Source: Turnera subulata (lineage: Eukaryota; Streptophyta; Magnoliopsida; Malpighiales; Passifloraceae). Taken from it: DNA of 64,000 nucleotides. Shown here in pieces: positions 33,420 through 44,526 of this stretch; within the stretch, counting starts at the first letter, position 1, and every line of letters begins with the position of its first letter. The notes below the pieces were generated by a model, which saw only the letters and a program-made list of their open reading frames with translations, had not been told where the DNA came from and searched no databases. A program made the translations under genes and the position numbers. The stretch is from positions 50,627 to 114,626 of the forward strand of contig JAKUCV010001722.1 in assembly GCA_028386065.3 (NCBI GenBank). The letters run 5' to 3'.

Positions 33420-35129
33420 TCAGTCATCATCAGAGGATAGTTGATGAGGGAATCTTGAGAGAAATTTCTCAAACTGCTCCATTATGTCCAGCTTGAAATC
33501 CTTTACCTCGTCACGAATTTCGGCAAGATCCGGTTCCAGGAGACCCATACGAGTAGCAAGGTTATCCAGCTGAGTCTCCGTAGCACTTGCTCCAATCCTG
33601 ATTACCTCATATAGTCCCTTATCATTCAGCTTGATGTACATTTTGGACAAAATCAACCGATTGATGGGTAGAAACGGCATAAGTTTGGGTGATTTTGATG
33701 ACTTCACACCAAACTTTCTTGCAATCATCGTGATCAATAGACCGTGACTCCTTGGTTGATACAAGACAATGTGATGCAGTATTTGATATGCCTAGCAGAT
33801 ATGACTCTTGTGCTTTTGGCACGCGATTGACCATAGATCAACATTCTCGATTTCTTCCAGATGCCATGGACGTGGCAGAATGAATCTGGTGATCATATAC
33901 ATCAAGGTCCGAGCCAAAGGGCTTGATTGTTGATAGGTTCCTTTTGTGGATAGTCCATAAACAATGCTAACTTGTTGACTGTAGGATGGAGCTCCTTTAA
34001 TGTTCACACACCTTCCAGTATTTTGTATCGTAGTGCTTAATGGACCCCTTCGATAATTTTAGTACCTCTCGAATAAGATCAGCTGTGACTTTGATTTTCT
34101 TGCCCTAGATGTTGCTCTCTACATACAGAACTTCGTCATCAGCCTTCTTTATATGCAAATTCTTGTAAAATTCGATAACAAGTTCCTCATCTGCTGGTGT
34201 CTTCAAGGTTGCCAAGAAATCAAGCTTGTAGTATTTCAAGATGGATGTGACTCCAAGAGCTTCGAAATCATTTAAGGTAACATTGTAAGTTGAGGCGAGA
34301 GTCTCGAATTCCAATGATCCATCCTCCTTTAATTTTTCATCCTCCTTAGCGTAGCCGTTAGCTTTTGCTTTCTTCTTTGATGGTCCATAAACTACTTTTG
34401 CTTCCTTTTCTACAGGGTCTTCTTCTTCAACACCAGCATGCTTCTTTGAATCAACGTTACATCTTCATTCTCCTTTTCTTGCTCATTAACTGAGTAGAAG
34501 TGAGAGGTGAGATTATCTGCAGATTTCTCTTGTAGATCTGGTTTTTCAGCTTCCAGATCCCCCTCTGTAGATTTGAAGCTTGCATTTTCCTTAGAATCAT
34601 TGTCCTAAGCTCCTTTCCTCTTCATAGGGACCATGATTACGTCAGTCTTGTGAGCAGTCAAGGACCTTTCAGACTGCTTCATCAACTCCTTCACATTGTT
34701 TGATGCTAACTCATCACAAGTAATAGAAATTCTCTTTTCCACTTCATCTGGTTTTTCAATGACCAGATCTTCATTCACTTTCACAGCTTTATTCTTAACA
34801 TTCTCTATCCCTTCCTGAGATTTGGTTGTGCCAGCAACCATATTTTCACCAGCCAGCTGTAATTTACGAGCCAATTCTCCAAGAAACATCTTGGCTTAAT
34901 TAGAACCAAGCTTCCCAAATTTTCGATAGATAACATGCACAATAGAATCAATCTCTCTTGCAGTGGGCTTTCTAAGTAGAAGCCTAGTGCCACCAGATGT
35001 CTCTACGAACATCTCAGCTTCTGCTTCATACAGAGTTCTAATCCACTTATCCCTGAAGAATCGATCAGACGAAACTTCTGCTTCAATTCTCTTTGAGACT
35101 TCTAGATCAAATATAACTTTGTGAGCCCA
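33420..35129 (-). pseudogene. A third ORF, downstream part ('putative plant transposon protein' type)
   Basis: It continues the frame broken by insert G. From right to left it has HKVIFDLEVS-like text, KWIRTLYEAEAEMFVETSGG, an acidic lysine/glutamate-rich middle (34900-34450), FETLASTYNVTLNDFEALGV, ARTLMYMITRFILPRPWHLE, then the coiled-coil end finishing FEKFLSRFPHQLSSDDD at 33420. The block around YMITRFILPRP matches YTLTRIIMPRK of element F, which I recognise as the family annotated in plants as putative plant transposon protein (Transposase_32). Several stops and shifts interrupt it (for example near 34895, 34610 and 34460). Its function is unknown. Confidence 0.72.
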
Positions 35130-37735
35130 TGTGATACCCCTAAGTAAACCCTAGAGTATAGTGGGATGCCAATATTACAAGAGCTGGGTGTACCACGTTC
35201 ATTGGGGATATTCGTGATCGTTGGTTCCTATGTCGGGAAAATCGATAGGCAATGATAACATTACTGGTGTACAAGTTAGTGCGGGTTTTGGGCACAATAA
35301 TATAAATTAGTGTCGGATTGAGGGCAATGGTGAGCATTGGATTGGCTTAGAGCACACACATAGGTTTGTAGTGACCCGATGGCACAATTGGCCTATTTTG
35401 GTGTACCGAGTGCCCGGCTTGCTTGATTGGCCAATAAATGATGGTTAATGATTGGAATGTATTTACTTGGTGTAATAGGTACACTAGAGGCACAATTGGC
35501 CAAGAAAAAATACCTGTTGGCTCGAGTTGGCACGAAATGGTGCACAACGGGTGCACCGGGGTGTCCGTTGGTGCACAATCGGGCCCGTTGATGTGTAAAT
35601 TAATGATTGGCCAAACCGACCAATCAGAGTGAGCCAAGTAGCTCGGGAATAAGCTGCGGGTGGCTTTGGGTGTGCAAGCTAGCAGCTCGGTGTCACGAGT
35701 CAATTGGACTGAAAACAAGCACGAGGTGGCACGTGCTTGTGCAAGTGGCAAGCTTTGGGCAAGAGGTGGCAAGTGGGTGCTCACTCACCTAGTTGCCCAT
35801 GCATTAAGGAGGTGAAGCAGGCACCTCTCACCCATATCTCCAGAACCAAACTCGTGCTCAGTTTGAGAGGGGAAAGAGAGAGAGAAAGAGAGAAAGAGAA
35901 GGAAAGTGAGCTAAGGGGTTCTGCTCTCGGGCAGACTGACCCCTAGCCACTAAAAGGAGGATTCCGGCCAAACCACCGGTTGGAATTGCGTGAAACCAAA
36001 GCCCAGAGTTAGGTAACATCCATATCTATCTATGGGAACCGATCTTGTAGTTTGTGGAGCCAAACTGAGAGAGTTATGAACTCTCAAAGTCGACTGTTCA
36101 ACAGCTGTCCTGCAGAAGTCTCCCTGTTTGCCACGAGTTGGTGTTTGAGCCATATCTTGAGCTAGATAGCTTAGCATTGAGTGTTCTTGGCGGCTTTGGA
36201 AAGATAAGAAACAGGGGTATAATTGTTATGTTGATTGCCAGAGTTGTTTCGGCCTATAAGGCCTTTGTATTTCGTGTTGAAATTGCTGGTGGTGCAGGGC
36301 AGTTTCTGCCCGATTTGAGAAAAGATAAGTGTTATGGTTTTGAGTTGTGTTTGACAACCTATAGCTGCTGTGAATTAATTAAATTGTATTTTTGTGTATG
36401 TGGAACAGGGACTAAGGTCCAAGAAACCCAATGGTTCCAAAAGAGAGGAATTGGCTTAGGGATGCCTAGGTGTTGGTAAGTAAATAGGTTATGCGGGCTA
36501 GTGATTGCTAGTGCACCTTTGTTGGGAGGAAGGCCATTTTGCATGCTTATTGTGCATGATTGTGTGTTGTTTTGGCTTGCTGGTCATTTTGGACTAATTT
36601 TCCATTGCTGGACTTTGAGGGCGAAATATGCTCAGTTGGGATTTGTTGGTTATTTGTGGATGATTGTGATGCAATGGCATCCTATTGGTGCATGTGATTG
36701 TGTTGTATGCTTGTGGCATTCTTGCTGCCCTTGTTGGCTTGTTTGCATTGCACTTGTGGTGCTGATGTTTGGTATTGCACTTGATGTGCTTGTGATTGAC
36801 ATTGCACTTGTGATGATTTTGGTTGGCATTTCATCATATTGGATGCGTGTGTGATTGTGGTATCACTGGCCAGTTGGTTGGGTGCACAAGGGTGCACGTA
36901 TTATGGAAAAGGGCCAACGTGGAGTTGGCGTATGTGGAAAGGGCCAACGTGGAGTTGGAAAAATATGGAAAAGGGCCAACGTGGAGTTGGCGTATATGGA
37001 TTTGGGTGGTGTTACGAAGGGCGCTGTGTGTGCCTCGGTAGCAAGCCATATGCACATTGTGGGCTATTCGGATATGCCTTGTACGTGGGGCTGTGGGATA
37101 TGATTGTGCATGTGTGCAGGGCTGTCGGGGTATGCAAGTAGGCCCAGAGTACATCACAAGGCTTACCCGTGGGCCTGGTCACGGTGGTTTGGAAATGGAT
37201 TGTTCCGAGGCGTGAGTACCCGGTACTTGTGCATTGCACCATTTATGTGCTGCTTGACTGTGTGTTGCCCATGCCGAGCCTTGTGTGCAATGTGTGGTTA
37301 CTTTCTTGCATGGCTTATTTACTTGCTGAGTTTTATACTCACCACCCCCCCCCTCCCTTTTCCTCCCTTTGTCTTACAGGTGCGAGTTTGAGAGTACGGG
37401 CAATAGGTCGATGGGTCTGAGTCGGATTCCGTTAATTATTTAATTGTATTGGTTTTTACTTGGAGGTTATGTTTTTGTAAAGGAAGAGTTAGTGCCCCTT
37501 TGTAGCAACGATTTTATAACATTAGTGGATATGGATTGTTTTACACTCTTTAGGGGTCTACGTTGCCTTTGCATTTGTTGTTTGCTTCCGTTTATGTTGC
37601 GCATACATTGGTTGGTATCCCGCGAGGCAGAGGCAACAAGCTTCTGGATGGTTTGGTATAAGGCCTTTGGGTGCCCTGTGGCACATTGTGGGTGCACATG
37701 GTACCTGGCCGGTCACGCTTAGCGGGGGCGTGACA
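35130..37735 (+). mobile_element. Chromovirus-like LTR (2.6 kb) in G
   Basis: TG...CA ends, and a 3' end (GGGTGCCCTG, then GTACCTGGCCGGTCACG and GGGGCGTGACA) closely resembling the Tekay-like LTRs at 21679 and 28466. It contains a GAGA-rich stretch (35874-35905), a C-run before CTTTTCCTCCC (37343-37370), and a triplicated 31-bp unit at 36904-36999. No PBS or internal domain follows, so it is a solo or chimeric LTR. The small overlapping frames in it encode nothing recognisable. Confidence 0.72.
36904..36999 (+). repeat. Three tandem copies of a 31-bp unit
   Basis: The core GGGCCAACGTGGAGTTGG occurs three times with the frame GGAAAAGGGCC...CGTAT; the middle copy diverges at its end (AAAAATAT). 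It lies inside the chromovirus-like LTR of G. Confidence 0.85.
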
Positions 37736-37740
37736 GTTAT

Positions 37741-38178
37741 TGTGACACCTCGGGGTCTATGAGGGCGGGAAGTGTACGCCGGTGCCGGGATGAGCATGGA
37801 CAAGGAGCGGCTTCTGGCAGGCTTCTAGACGGAGTGGCACGGGAATGAACCGATCCACACCGGAATAGGAGAGATCCTGAGACTGTGTAGGGATGGGGCT
37901 GCACAGTTAGAGCAATTTCGAGGTTGTACAGGTATGGGACTGTCCAATTGAGAGTAGCTTAAACGGTTTGATGGGTACTAACTATATAAACAAGGTGCAC
38001 CTACCTTTTCGGTGCTTATTCTAGAAAAACTCCAAAGTTAAACGTGCTTGACTTGGAGCAATTCTAGGATGGGTGACCTCCTGGGAAGTTTTCCCCGGAA
38101 ACGTGCGAGTGAGGACAAAGCATGTTGGAAAGGTCCCGTGTTGGTCTGTAGTGACAGTCGACAAGCTGGGACGTTACA
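37741..38178 (+). repeat. Cassandra 5' LTR
   Basis: 438 bp with TG...CA ends. The order is CACCTCGGGG start, CTATATAAACAAGG (about 37982-37995), 5S-like segment, then CGACAAGCTGGGACGTTACA. It is about 98% identical by eye to the 3' copy. Confidence 0.88.
38010..38095 (+). ncRNA. 5S rRNA-like segment in Cassandra 5' LTR
   Basis: AACTCCAAAGTTAAACGTGC and TAGGATGGGTGACCTCCTGG match 5S rRNA, including the internal control region (box C). The first third of 5S is shortened to GGTGCTTATTCTAG. A TATATAAA motif lies about 30 bp upstream, the position expected for plant 5S promoters. Pol III transcription from here is known for the Cassandra family and is inferred for this copy. Confidence 0.85.
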
Positions 38179-38253
38179 GTTGGTAGCAGAGCTCCAGGAC
38201 TCCTCTAGTACGGTGCAAGGTTCGGGGACGAACCTAGCGGAAGCTCGTGGGCC

Positions 38254-38691
38254 TGTGACACCTCGGGGCCTATGAGGGCGGAAAGTGTACGCCGGTGCCG
38301 GGATGAGCATGGACAAGGAGCGGCTTCTGGCAGGCTTCTAGACGGAGGGGCACGGGAATGAACCGATCCACGTCGGAATAGGAGAGATCCTGAGACTGTG
38401 TAGGGATGGGGCTGCACAGTTAGAGCAATTTCGAGGTTGTACAGGTATGGGACTGTCCAATTGAGAGTAGCTTAAACGGTTTGATGGGTACTAACTATAT
38501 AAACAAGGAGCACTTACCTTTTCGGTGCTTATTCTAGAAAAACTCCAAAGTTAAACGTGCTTGACTTGGAGCAATTCTAGGATGGGTGACCTCCTGGGAA
38601 GTTTTCTCCGGAAACGTGCGAGTGAGGACAAAGCATGTTGGAAAGGTCCCGTGTTGGTCTGTAGTGACAGTCGACAAGCCGGGACGTTACA
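38254..38691 (+). repeat. Cassandra 3' LTR
   Basis: 438 bp, ends TGTGACACCTCGGGGCC...GGGACGTTACA, followed by GCCCA. It carries the same architecture as the 5' copy. Confidence 0.88.
38524..38606 (+). ncRNA. 5S rRNA-like segment in Cassandra 3' LTR
   Basis: This is the second copy of the 5S-derived segment, identical by eye in the AACTCCAAAGTTAAACGTGC and GGATGGGTGACCTCCTGG blocks. The box C region is closer to canonical 5S than in most of the rDNA units at 2200-3604. Confidence 0.85.
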
Positions 38692-39419
38692 GCCCATCGC
38701 AGCAGAGGTGTCATCACTTGCTCAGTAGACGGCTCTTTCTGAGATGGTTTGTTCTGTTCTGTAGCCAAAGCCCAGAATCTTTTCATTTTCTCCTCAAATA
38801 ATTTTTGCCTAGTAGCCAGTTTCTTTTCCTTTTGAGCTAGGTCTGCATCCATAACATGACCTGACGGACCTTCTTCCCCTACTGGTCTTAGAATATCAAG
38901 GAAATATTCACGGACAGCTCTTTCACTAACTTCACCAAACCTTTTCATAATGCTGGATGAGACAAAACTAATTTCTTCAGAGTTTGGTGTGTTAGAGAGC
39001 ATTTTACACGCTCCTCGTACATTACCAACAACCCATTCTTCTGCCTCATAGAACAACCTTACACCAGAAATTTTTTAAGAGAATGCAGTGTCATATCTAG
39101 CATATTTTGGGTCATAGATCCTCTCTATTGCTATCCTAGGAGCATTCAAAGCAGAAGGTGGAGATTTAAGAGTACTACCCAGAGCTTTCAATTTCAATGT
39201 ACTCGCCCTTTGAATCTCCTTCCCTTTTGTAGTAGTTGATGACGAATCCATGCTACCTTTCTCCTTTTTCTCTACGGATACATTCTTTGAAGTTTGAAAT
39301 TTTGCTTTTGTGGAAGGTTCATACTTTTTTTTAGGTGGGTGTGTTTTCATTGGTGTTTTAGGTGTTTTGGAGGCGTTGGCTTCATTGGTAGGGGTATCCT
39401 TCCCAGAGTTTGTCTTCAT
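38692..39419 (-). pseudogene. A third ORF, N-terminal part
   Basis: It starts at ATG 39419 (MKTNSGKDTPTNEANASKTP) with a lysine/serine/threonine-rich low-complexity head. After a stop near 39075 it continues as an alpha-helical segment (39056-38692: EAEEWVVGNVRGACKML, then KEKKLATRQKLFEEKMKRFW). The head is homologous to the start of the F third ORF at 44527 (MKTNTGKGKAF). The frame carries on beyond insert G at 35129. Confidence 0.78.
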
Positions 39420-39932
39420 GTTTGCGATACAGAGTCTTTGAGTGTTTTAAGGTTTCCGTGTTTGAAAAATTTTGAGGAGAGATAAATTCGTGTGTATGTG
39501 TAAGAGAAAATGTAGGAGAGAGAGTGTTACAGGATATAGAGAGCAGATGGCAATAACTCCTCCACTACTCTTTGTTTTCCCTTACCGATATGGGAAACAT
39601 AAAAAGGTAACTGCATTTTTCAGAGTTTCAACTGCCTTGTCTTCCGCCTTTTCTTCTGACCACTGGTTAATGACCGTTGTCTATAGAGAAATGGTTTTTT
39701 CCAAAAACCATATTTCCATGGTAACAACATGTAGATCGTTCCTTTTGAAACTAGAATTTCCCAAGATTTTCTTCAGTACCTCTGATGATTCAAACACCTT
39801 TTTAAAATATCCTCATTTGCTTGAATGAATAGTGCATGTGTGCAAATGTTGTGAATGCAATAGTCCAATATGATACATGAATATATAAGCATAGATACGG
39901 TTTTTGCAAAAACCAGATTAACTCACAGACTT

Positions 39933-42900
39933 TTAAGGCAAATTGCACATTCCAGGATCAAGTCTGATTTTTGTGAATTGCACCTCTATGAGTGGCTTTG
40001 TGAAGATATCAGTAAGTTGATTTTCTGTCTCTACAAACTCAATGGCCACAATTTTTTTCAACACATGATCTCGGATGAAATGATGTCGAACTTCAATATG
40101 CTTTGTCCGAGAGTGTTGCACAGGATTTTTGGTCAAATTGATTGCACTGGAACTATCATAATAGATAGGCACATAGTTAAAGGTTAGTCCATAATCAGAT
40201 AAAGTTTGCTTCATCCATAGAACTTGAGCACAACATGCTCCACCCGCCACATATTCAGCTTCTGTGGTAGATCTAGCAATCGAATTTTGCTTCTTGCTCG
40301 ACCATGGCACAAGAGATTGTCCAAGTAATTGACATGTCCCACTTGTGCTTTTCCTGTCTAAGGTACATCCTTCAAAGTCTGCATCTGAATAGCTTGTAAG
40401 AGTAAAAACATCAACTTTGGGATACCATAATCCTAATGATGGTGTACCTTTCAAGTATTTAGAAATACGATTCATGGCTCTAAGATGAGATTCTTTAGGG
40501 GAAGATTGAAATCGAGCACATAGACATACACTAAACATGATTTCAGGTCTGGTAGCAGTAAGATACAGAAGACTACCTATCACGCCTCGATACAATTTGA
40601 TATCAACATCCTTACCATTCTCATCCTTGTCAAGTTTAGTCGATGTACTCATAGGCGTAGGACTAGATTTGGTTTCTTCTATACCAAATCTCTCAAGGAA
40701 CTCGCGGATATATTTTGCTTGATTTATGAAGATGCCACCATCGAGTTGTTTGACTTGAAATCCCAGAAAGTGTGTGAGTTCACCCATCATACTCATTTCA
40801 AACTCACTGTGCATAAGTTTCTCAAAGTCCTTACAAAAAAGATCATTAGTATCACCAAATAAAATATCATCAACATATATTTGCACAATGATCACATCAT
40901 TTTTGCATGTTTTGACAAATAAGGTTGAATCAACTTTGCCTCTCCTAAAATCCTTGGACACAAGATATGAACTTAGTCTATAATACCTCTAGGAGCTTGT
41001 TTTAGTCCATATAATGCCTTTTTAAGTTTGTAAACATAATCTGGATGTTTATGGCATTCATAACTCGGTGGTTGTTCAATATAGACTTCTTCCACAATAA
41101 ATCCATTTAAAAATGCACTTTTCATATCCATTTGATATAATTTTAAATGATCTAAATGATGCAAAGGAAAGTAACATGCGAATAGAATCTAACCTAGCAA
41201 CAGGAGCAAAAGTCTCATCATAATCAATACCTTCTTCTTGATTACAGCCTTGAGCAACTAACCTTGCTTTATTTCTTACCACGATACTGGATTCATCAAG
41301 TTGGTTTCTGAAAACCCATTTTGTCCCAATGACAGGGTGTTCAGGTGGTCTAGGTACCAACTCCATGGATGACCTTGCAAGGTGTGTGTTCACATTCTGC
41401 ATGGATGACCTTGTGGTTACTCTTCTGGTGATGTCACCAAGAATAGCATCAGTTGAGAGTCCTCTAGGTGCTCTGATAATTTGAGGAGCGCGTTGTGAAG
41501 TTGAAGCATGTGTAGTGACATTTGATTTTTCCGCAACCAGGTCAGGCAGATTGTCGTGTTGTTGTTGTGATGCATCATGTGGAACCAATATAGGTAGTTC
41601 TTCATTCTGTTTACCAAGCTGACATGCACGACATGTAGCTTTTTTTCATATTTTAGTGCAGGTAAACCATTTACCAACATCTTTCTTGATAATCTGGAGA
41701 TAAGGTCCAAGTTGGCATGCCCTAGCCTCCTGTGCCATAAGGTTAGTGTTTCTGTTCTTGCACTTAAACACTCAAGCTCAGAGTTAGCAGCATTATCAAA
41801 GGATATAAAATAGATATTCCCTTTTTTGGTACCAGTAAAAACCATATCGTTATCTCCTGAACTAACTAAGCACTTAGATGCTTCAAATACGACTTTATAA
41901 CCCTTATCACACAATTGACTCACACTTATTAGATTATACTTAAGATTGTCAACAAGCAGTACATGTTCAATGGAAGGGTTAGAATCAATATTACCAAACC
42001 CGAGGATCTGCCTTTTGGACATCTCCGTAGAAGTTACCTTTCCTCGGCTTTTCTTGCTTAGGGATGAAAATTTGGATACATCACCAATCATGTGCTTTGA
42101 ACATCCACTATCCAGTATTCATTCATCCCCTGTCACCTCAGAGTCTTCATATGCCATGAAGAAAAGATTTATCTCCTCCTCCTAGTCAGATTCGTTGGAG
42201 GAATCAGAATCATCCCAAGCAGCCATCACTTTCTTCCTTTTGGTTTTTAGAAAACCAGTTCTTCCCTTCTTTTGGTAGGGGCATTCTGATTTTATATGCC
42301 CTGGTCAATTGCAACCAAAGCACACCAAGAGCTCCTTTTTAGGCTCGTCAGCCTTCACATCTTTAGATGCCTTTCCTTTGAGCTGCTTCTTCATCTTAAG
42401 ATATCTTGGAAATTTTCTCGTGAGAAGAGCTACATCAGAGTCACTATTATCACCATCGATTGGCTCTTATACCTTTATAGCAGCATCCTTTCTTTTTCGC
42501 TTAGTAATTTTGTCGCCATGACATATTAATTTGCCAATAAGCTCATCATAAGAAAGAAGGTTTAGGTTTTGAGCTTCTTCAATGGCAGTCACTTTACGTT
42601 CCCATTCTTTGGGAAGTGACCTTTGAATCTTTGCAACCTTTTCTCTAGTGTCATCACCTTTCCAAGTGATGCAAGGTTGTTGCAAAGTATAGTAAAGCGA
42701 GTATCCATTGCTAGTATGGTTTCTCCAGAAACCATTTAAAAGAGCTCATACTCTCGCATCAAGCGATTGAGCCTTGATTCTTTCACTTGATTTGTGCCTT
42801 CATGAGTGATGCACAATAGTCTCCAAATTTCATGGGCAATTTCACAAGATCTAACTCTTTGAAACTCACTTTCACTGATTCGACACAATAGAGCATTTTT

Positions 42901-43106
42901 GGCTTGAGCATCAAGCTTTGCGCTCTTCATTTCATCATCAGTCCAGAGATGCGTAGGACTGTTCGGCCTATTGTAAGAATTCTGGACAATATGCCACATT
43001 TCGATGTCCTTCCCTTCAAGGACGATTTTCATGCGAAACTTCTAGTAATCAAAGTTTCCCCATCAAAGTATGGTGCCTCGTTCACACTTGTACCCTCGAA
43101 AGCCAT
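39933..43106 (-). pseudogene. A gag-protease-RT-RNase H, integrase core deleted
   Basis: Gag starts MAFEGTSVNEAPYFDG at 43106, with early lesions near 43045. It has a helical gag domain (43032-42470), a CCHC knuckle near 42310 (CFGCN, stop, PGHIKSEC) and protease ILDSGCSKHM near 42110. The pre-integrase domain is LWHRRLGHANLDLISR (about 41725). Next comes ACQLGKQN-like text, but then the sequence jumps to the linker before reverse transcriptase (41588, HDASQQQHDNLPDLVAEK), so the integrase DDE core is absent. RT: KWVFRNQLDESSIVVRNKAR, YVDDILFGDTND (about 40880). RNase H: RKSTSGTCQLLGQSLVPWSS, ending PGMCNLP at 39933. Frameshifts lie near 41640, 41165 and 40965. Confidence 0.88.
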
Positions 43107-43147
43107 AATCTTTGACTCTGGATTTTACTGCTTGAACCGAGAACATA

Positions 43148-43159
43148 GCTCCGCTACCA
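43148..43159 (-). other. Primer-binding site of A
   Basis: The minus strand reads TGGTAGCGGAGC two bases after the 5' LTR end (43162). It is the same initiator-Met-like variant as in the chromoviruses of this window. Confidence 0.75.
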
Positions 43160-43161
43160 AT

Positions 43162-44325
43162 TGTAGGCCCAAAAGTGCCTAGGAGAGCGGGGGTTGAATT
43201 AGGTTTAAAAAGTCTTTCGGACAAAGAGATTTGGTTTCTGCGATACCAAATCTTTACCGAGAGATTTGGTTTTTATAATACCAAATCTTTACTGAGAGAT
43301 TTGGTTTTTATAATACCAAATCTTTCGAGCACTTAGTGAGTGTATAGAGTAAAGAGAGAGAGAATAAGATTGAACACAAATGATTTAGAGTGGTTCCCCC
43401 TCACCAGGTACTCCACTACCTAAAGGTTCCTTCCTTTAGGATTTTAAATACTCACTATACTTAGGTTTTTGCGGGATCAACCTTAACCTTTACAAACACA
43501 AGTTTTTCTAGGCTAAGCTCGAACCTTTACAAGCATTTCACACGCTAAGCTCTAACCTACACAAGCTTTTCACGGGCTAAGCTTGAACCTACTCTCAAAT
43601 CTAATCCTAGACTTGAGTACCCAGCAAAACTAAACCAAGCCTTAGTTACAAATTGCCCTTGAAATAAATTTGCACTGTAAGCAGAAAAACCAGAACAAAT
43701 ACTAAATCTTTTAGCTCAAGTAAACACTCAGATTTTGCTCAATAGTTGGGACCATCTTTTAGAGGTGTAAACGTCCCTCTTTATAGAATCTGAGTGTGGG
43801 GTATAAGCTCCTGTCATGGCTCCTTGTACTCTAGTTGATTTTAGTTCAATAAAAGCTTCAGTTTGGTATCGTTATGCATGTCAACTCCTTGGTTGCAAAG
43901 TATTACCAAATCTGGAAAGTTTGGACCACCTTCTAGAGTTGAGTGGGAGTTAGGTGGGAGCATCTTCTGCACTTCCATAAAGTCTTCCCACTTTCTTGTT
44001 CATCAATTTAAACAGTTGGAAGTGGGATTTAAATGCTTGCAGGACCACGCTCAACTTGCATAAAAAAGTTGAAAGTGACAGCTTCGCAGATATAATATCA
44101 ATAAAAACCATATGTCGTGTATCCAGGATATGGTATCGATGAATACCATATGTCATGTGTCCAAGATATAGTATTAGCGGAAACCATAATTTTCCTGCAG
44201 GCGAAAATCAACACAAGCAAAGCTAGCAATATACTTGTAATTTGTTAGTCATCAAAACTAGATAATTAACATGGTTAATCACAGTTAACCATTACGAGGT
44301 GATTAACCCTAATTTTTGGTCAACA
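43162..44325 (-). mobile_element. 5' LTR of A (1164 bp)
   Basis: The plus strand runs from TGTAGGCCCAAAAGTG to TTTTTGGTCAACA and is followed by the duplication AAGTG. It contains three successive perfect hairpins AGATTTGGT...ACCAAATCT (43227-43253, 43262-43288, 43297-43323). It is homologous, inverted, to the S1 LTR. Confidence 0.88.
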
Positions 44326-44526
44326 AAGTGGTGTCCTGCGTCTGAAACAAAGAAGAGAAAAGCTGCAAAAAAGAAGGAGGCTTCATTAATTGAAAGTGGC
44401 CGGTTTCTTCTCCTCCACAAAACCCATGACTACCCCTCTCCACCATTATCCACTTCCTTTTTAACCTCCACTTTCAGTTTTGCATTTAAACACATTAATT
44501 CACAAACCCTAAAATTTCCCTCCATC

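Larger units (their letters stand above)
35130..38691. mobile_element. G: composite of a chromovirus-type LTR and a Cassandra TRIM
   Basis: One perfect 5-bp duplication, GCCCA, flanks the whole block at 35125-35129 and 38692-38696. The left part (35130-37735) is a 2.6-kb LTR with ends TGTGATACCCC...GGGGCGTGACA. After GTTAT (37736-37740), the right part (37741-38691) is a two-LTR miniature element. Neither part has its own matching duplication, so they share one insertion event or one later rearrangement. The host ORF of A reads across once the block is removed. Confidence 0.75.
37741..38691 (+). mobile_element. Cassandra-type TRIM (951 bp)
   Basis: Two 438-bp LTRs (37741-38178 and 38254-38691) with ends TGTGACACCTCGGGG...GGGACGTTACA surround only 75 bp of internal sequence, which starts with a tRNA-iMet type PBS (TGGTAGCAGAGC, 38181-38192). 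Each LTR contains a 5S rRNA-like stretch, the defining feature of Cassandra elements. The LTRs differ at about ten positions by eye. It encodes no protein and depends on other elements for mobility. Confidence 0.88.
31492..44325 (-). mobile_element. A: SIRE-like copia element, integrase-deleted, nested in F
   Basis: A minus-strand element with LTRs at 43162-44325 (5') and 31492-32564 (3'), a PBS at 43148-43159, gag, protease, reverse transcriptase, RNase H and a third ORF. Its flanks carry AAGTG on both sides. The outer 16 bp of the 3' LTR, which also end in AAGTG, are lost at the left border, consistent with a small deletion between repeated AAGTG. The integrase core is absent. Composite insert G (35130-38691) interrupts the third ORF. 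Without G the element is about 9.3 kb. Confidence 0.87.

Noticed and set aside
36839..37157. Frames in several phases at 36823-37157.
   Set aside because: They come from a triplicated 31-bp unit and simple LTR sequence; no domain is visible.
37741..38691. Possible isolated 5S rRNA genes at about 38010 and 38524.
   Set aside because: The 5S-like parts are embedded at the same place in two 438-bp direct repeats with TG...CA ends and a PBS between them, so they belong to a Cassandra element and are not rDNA units.
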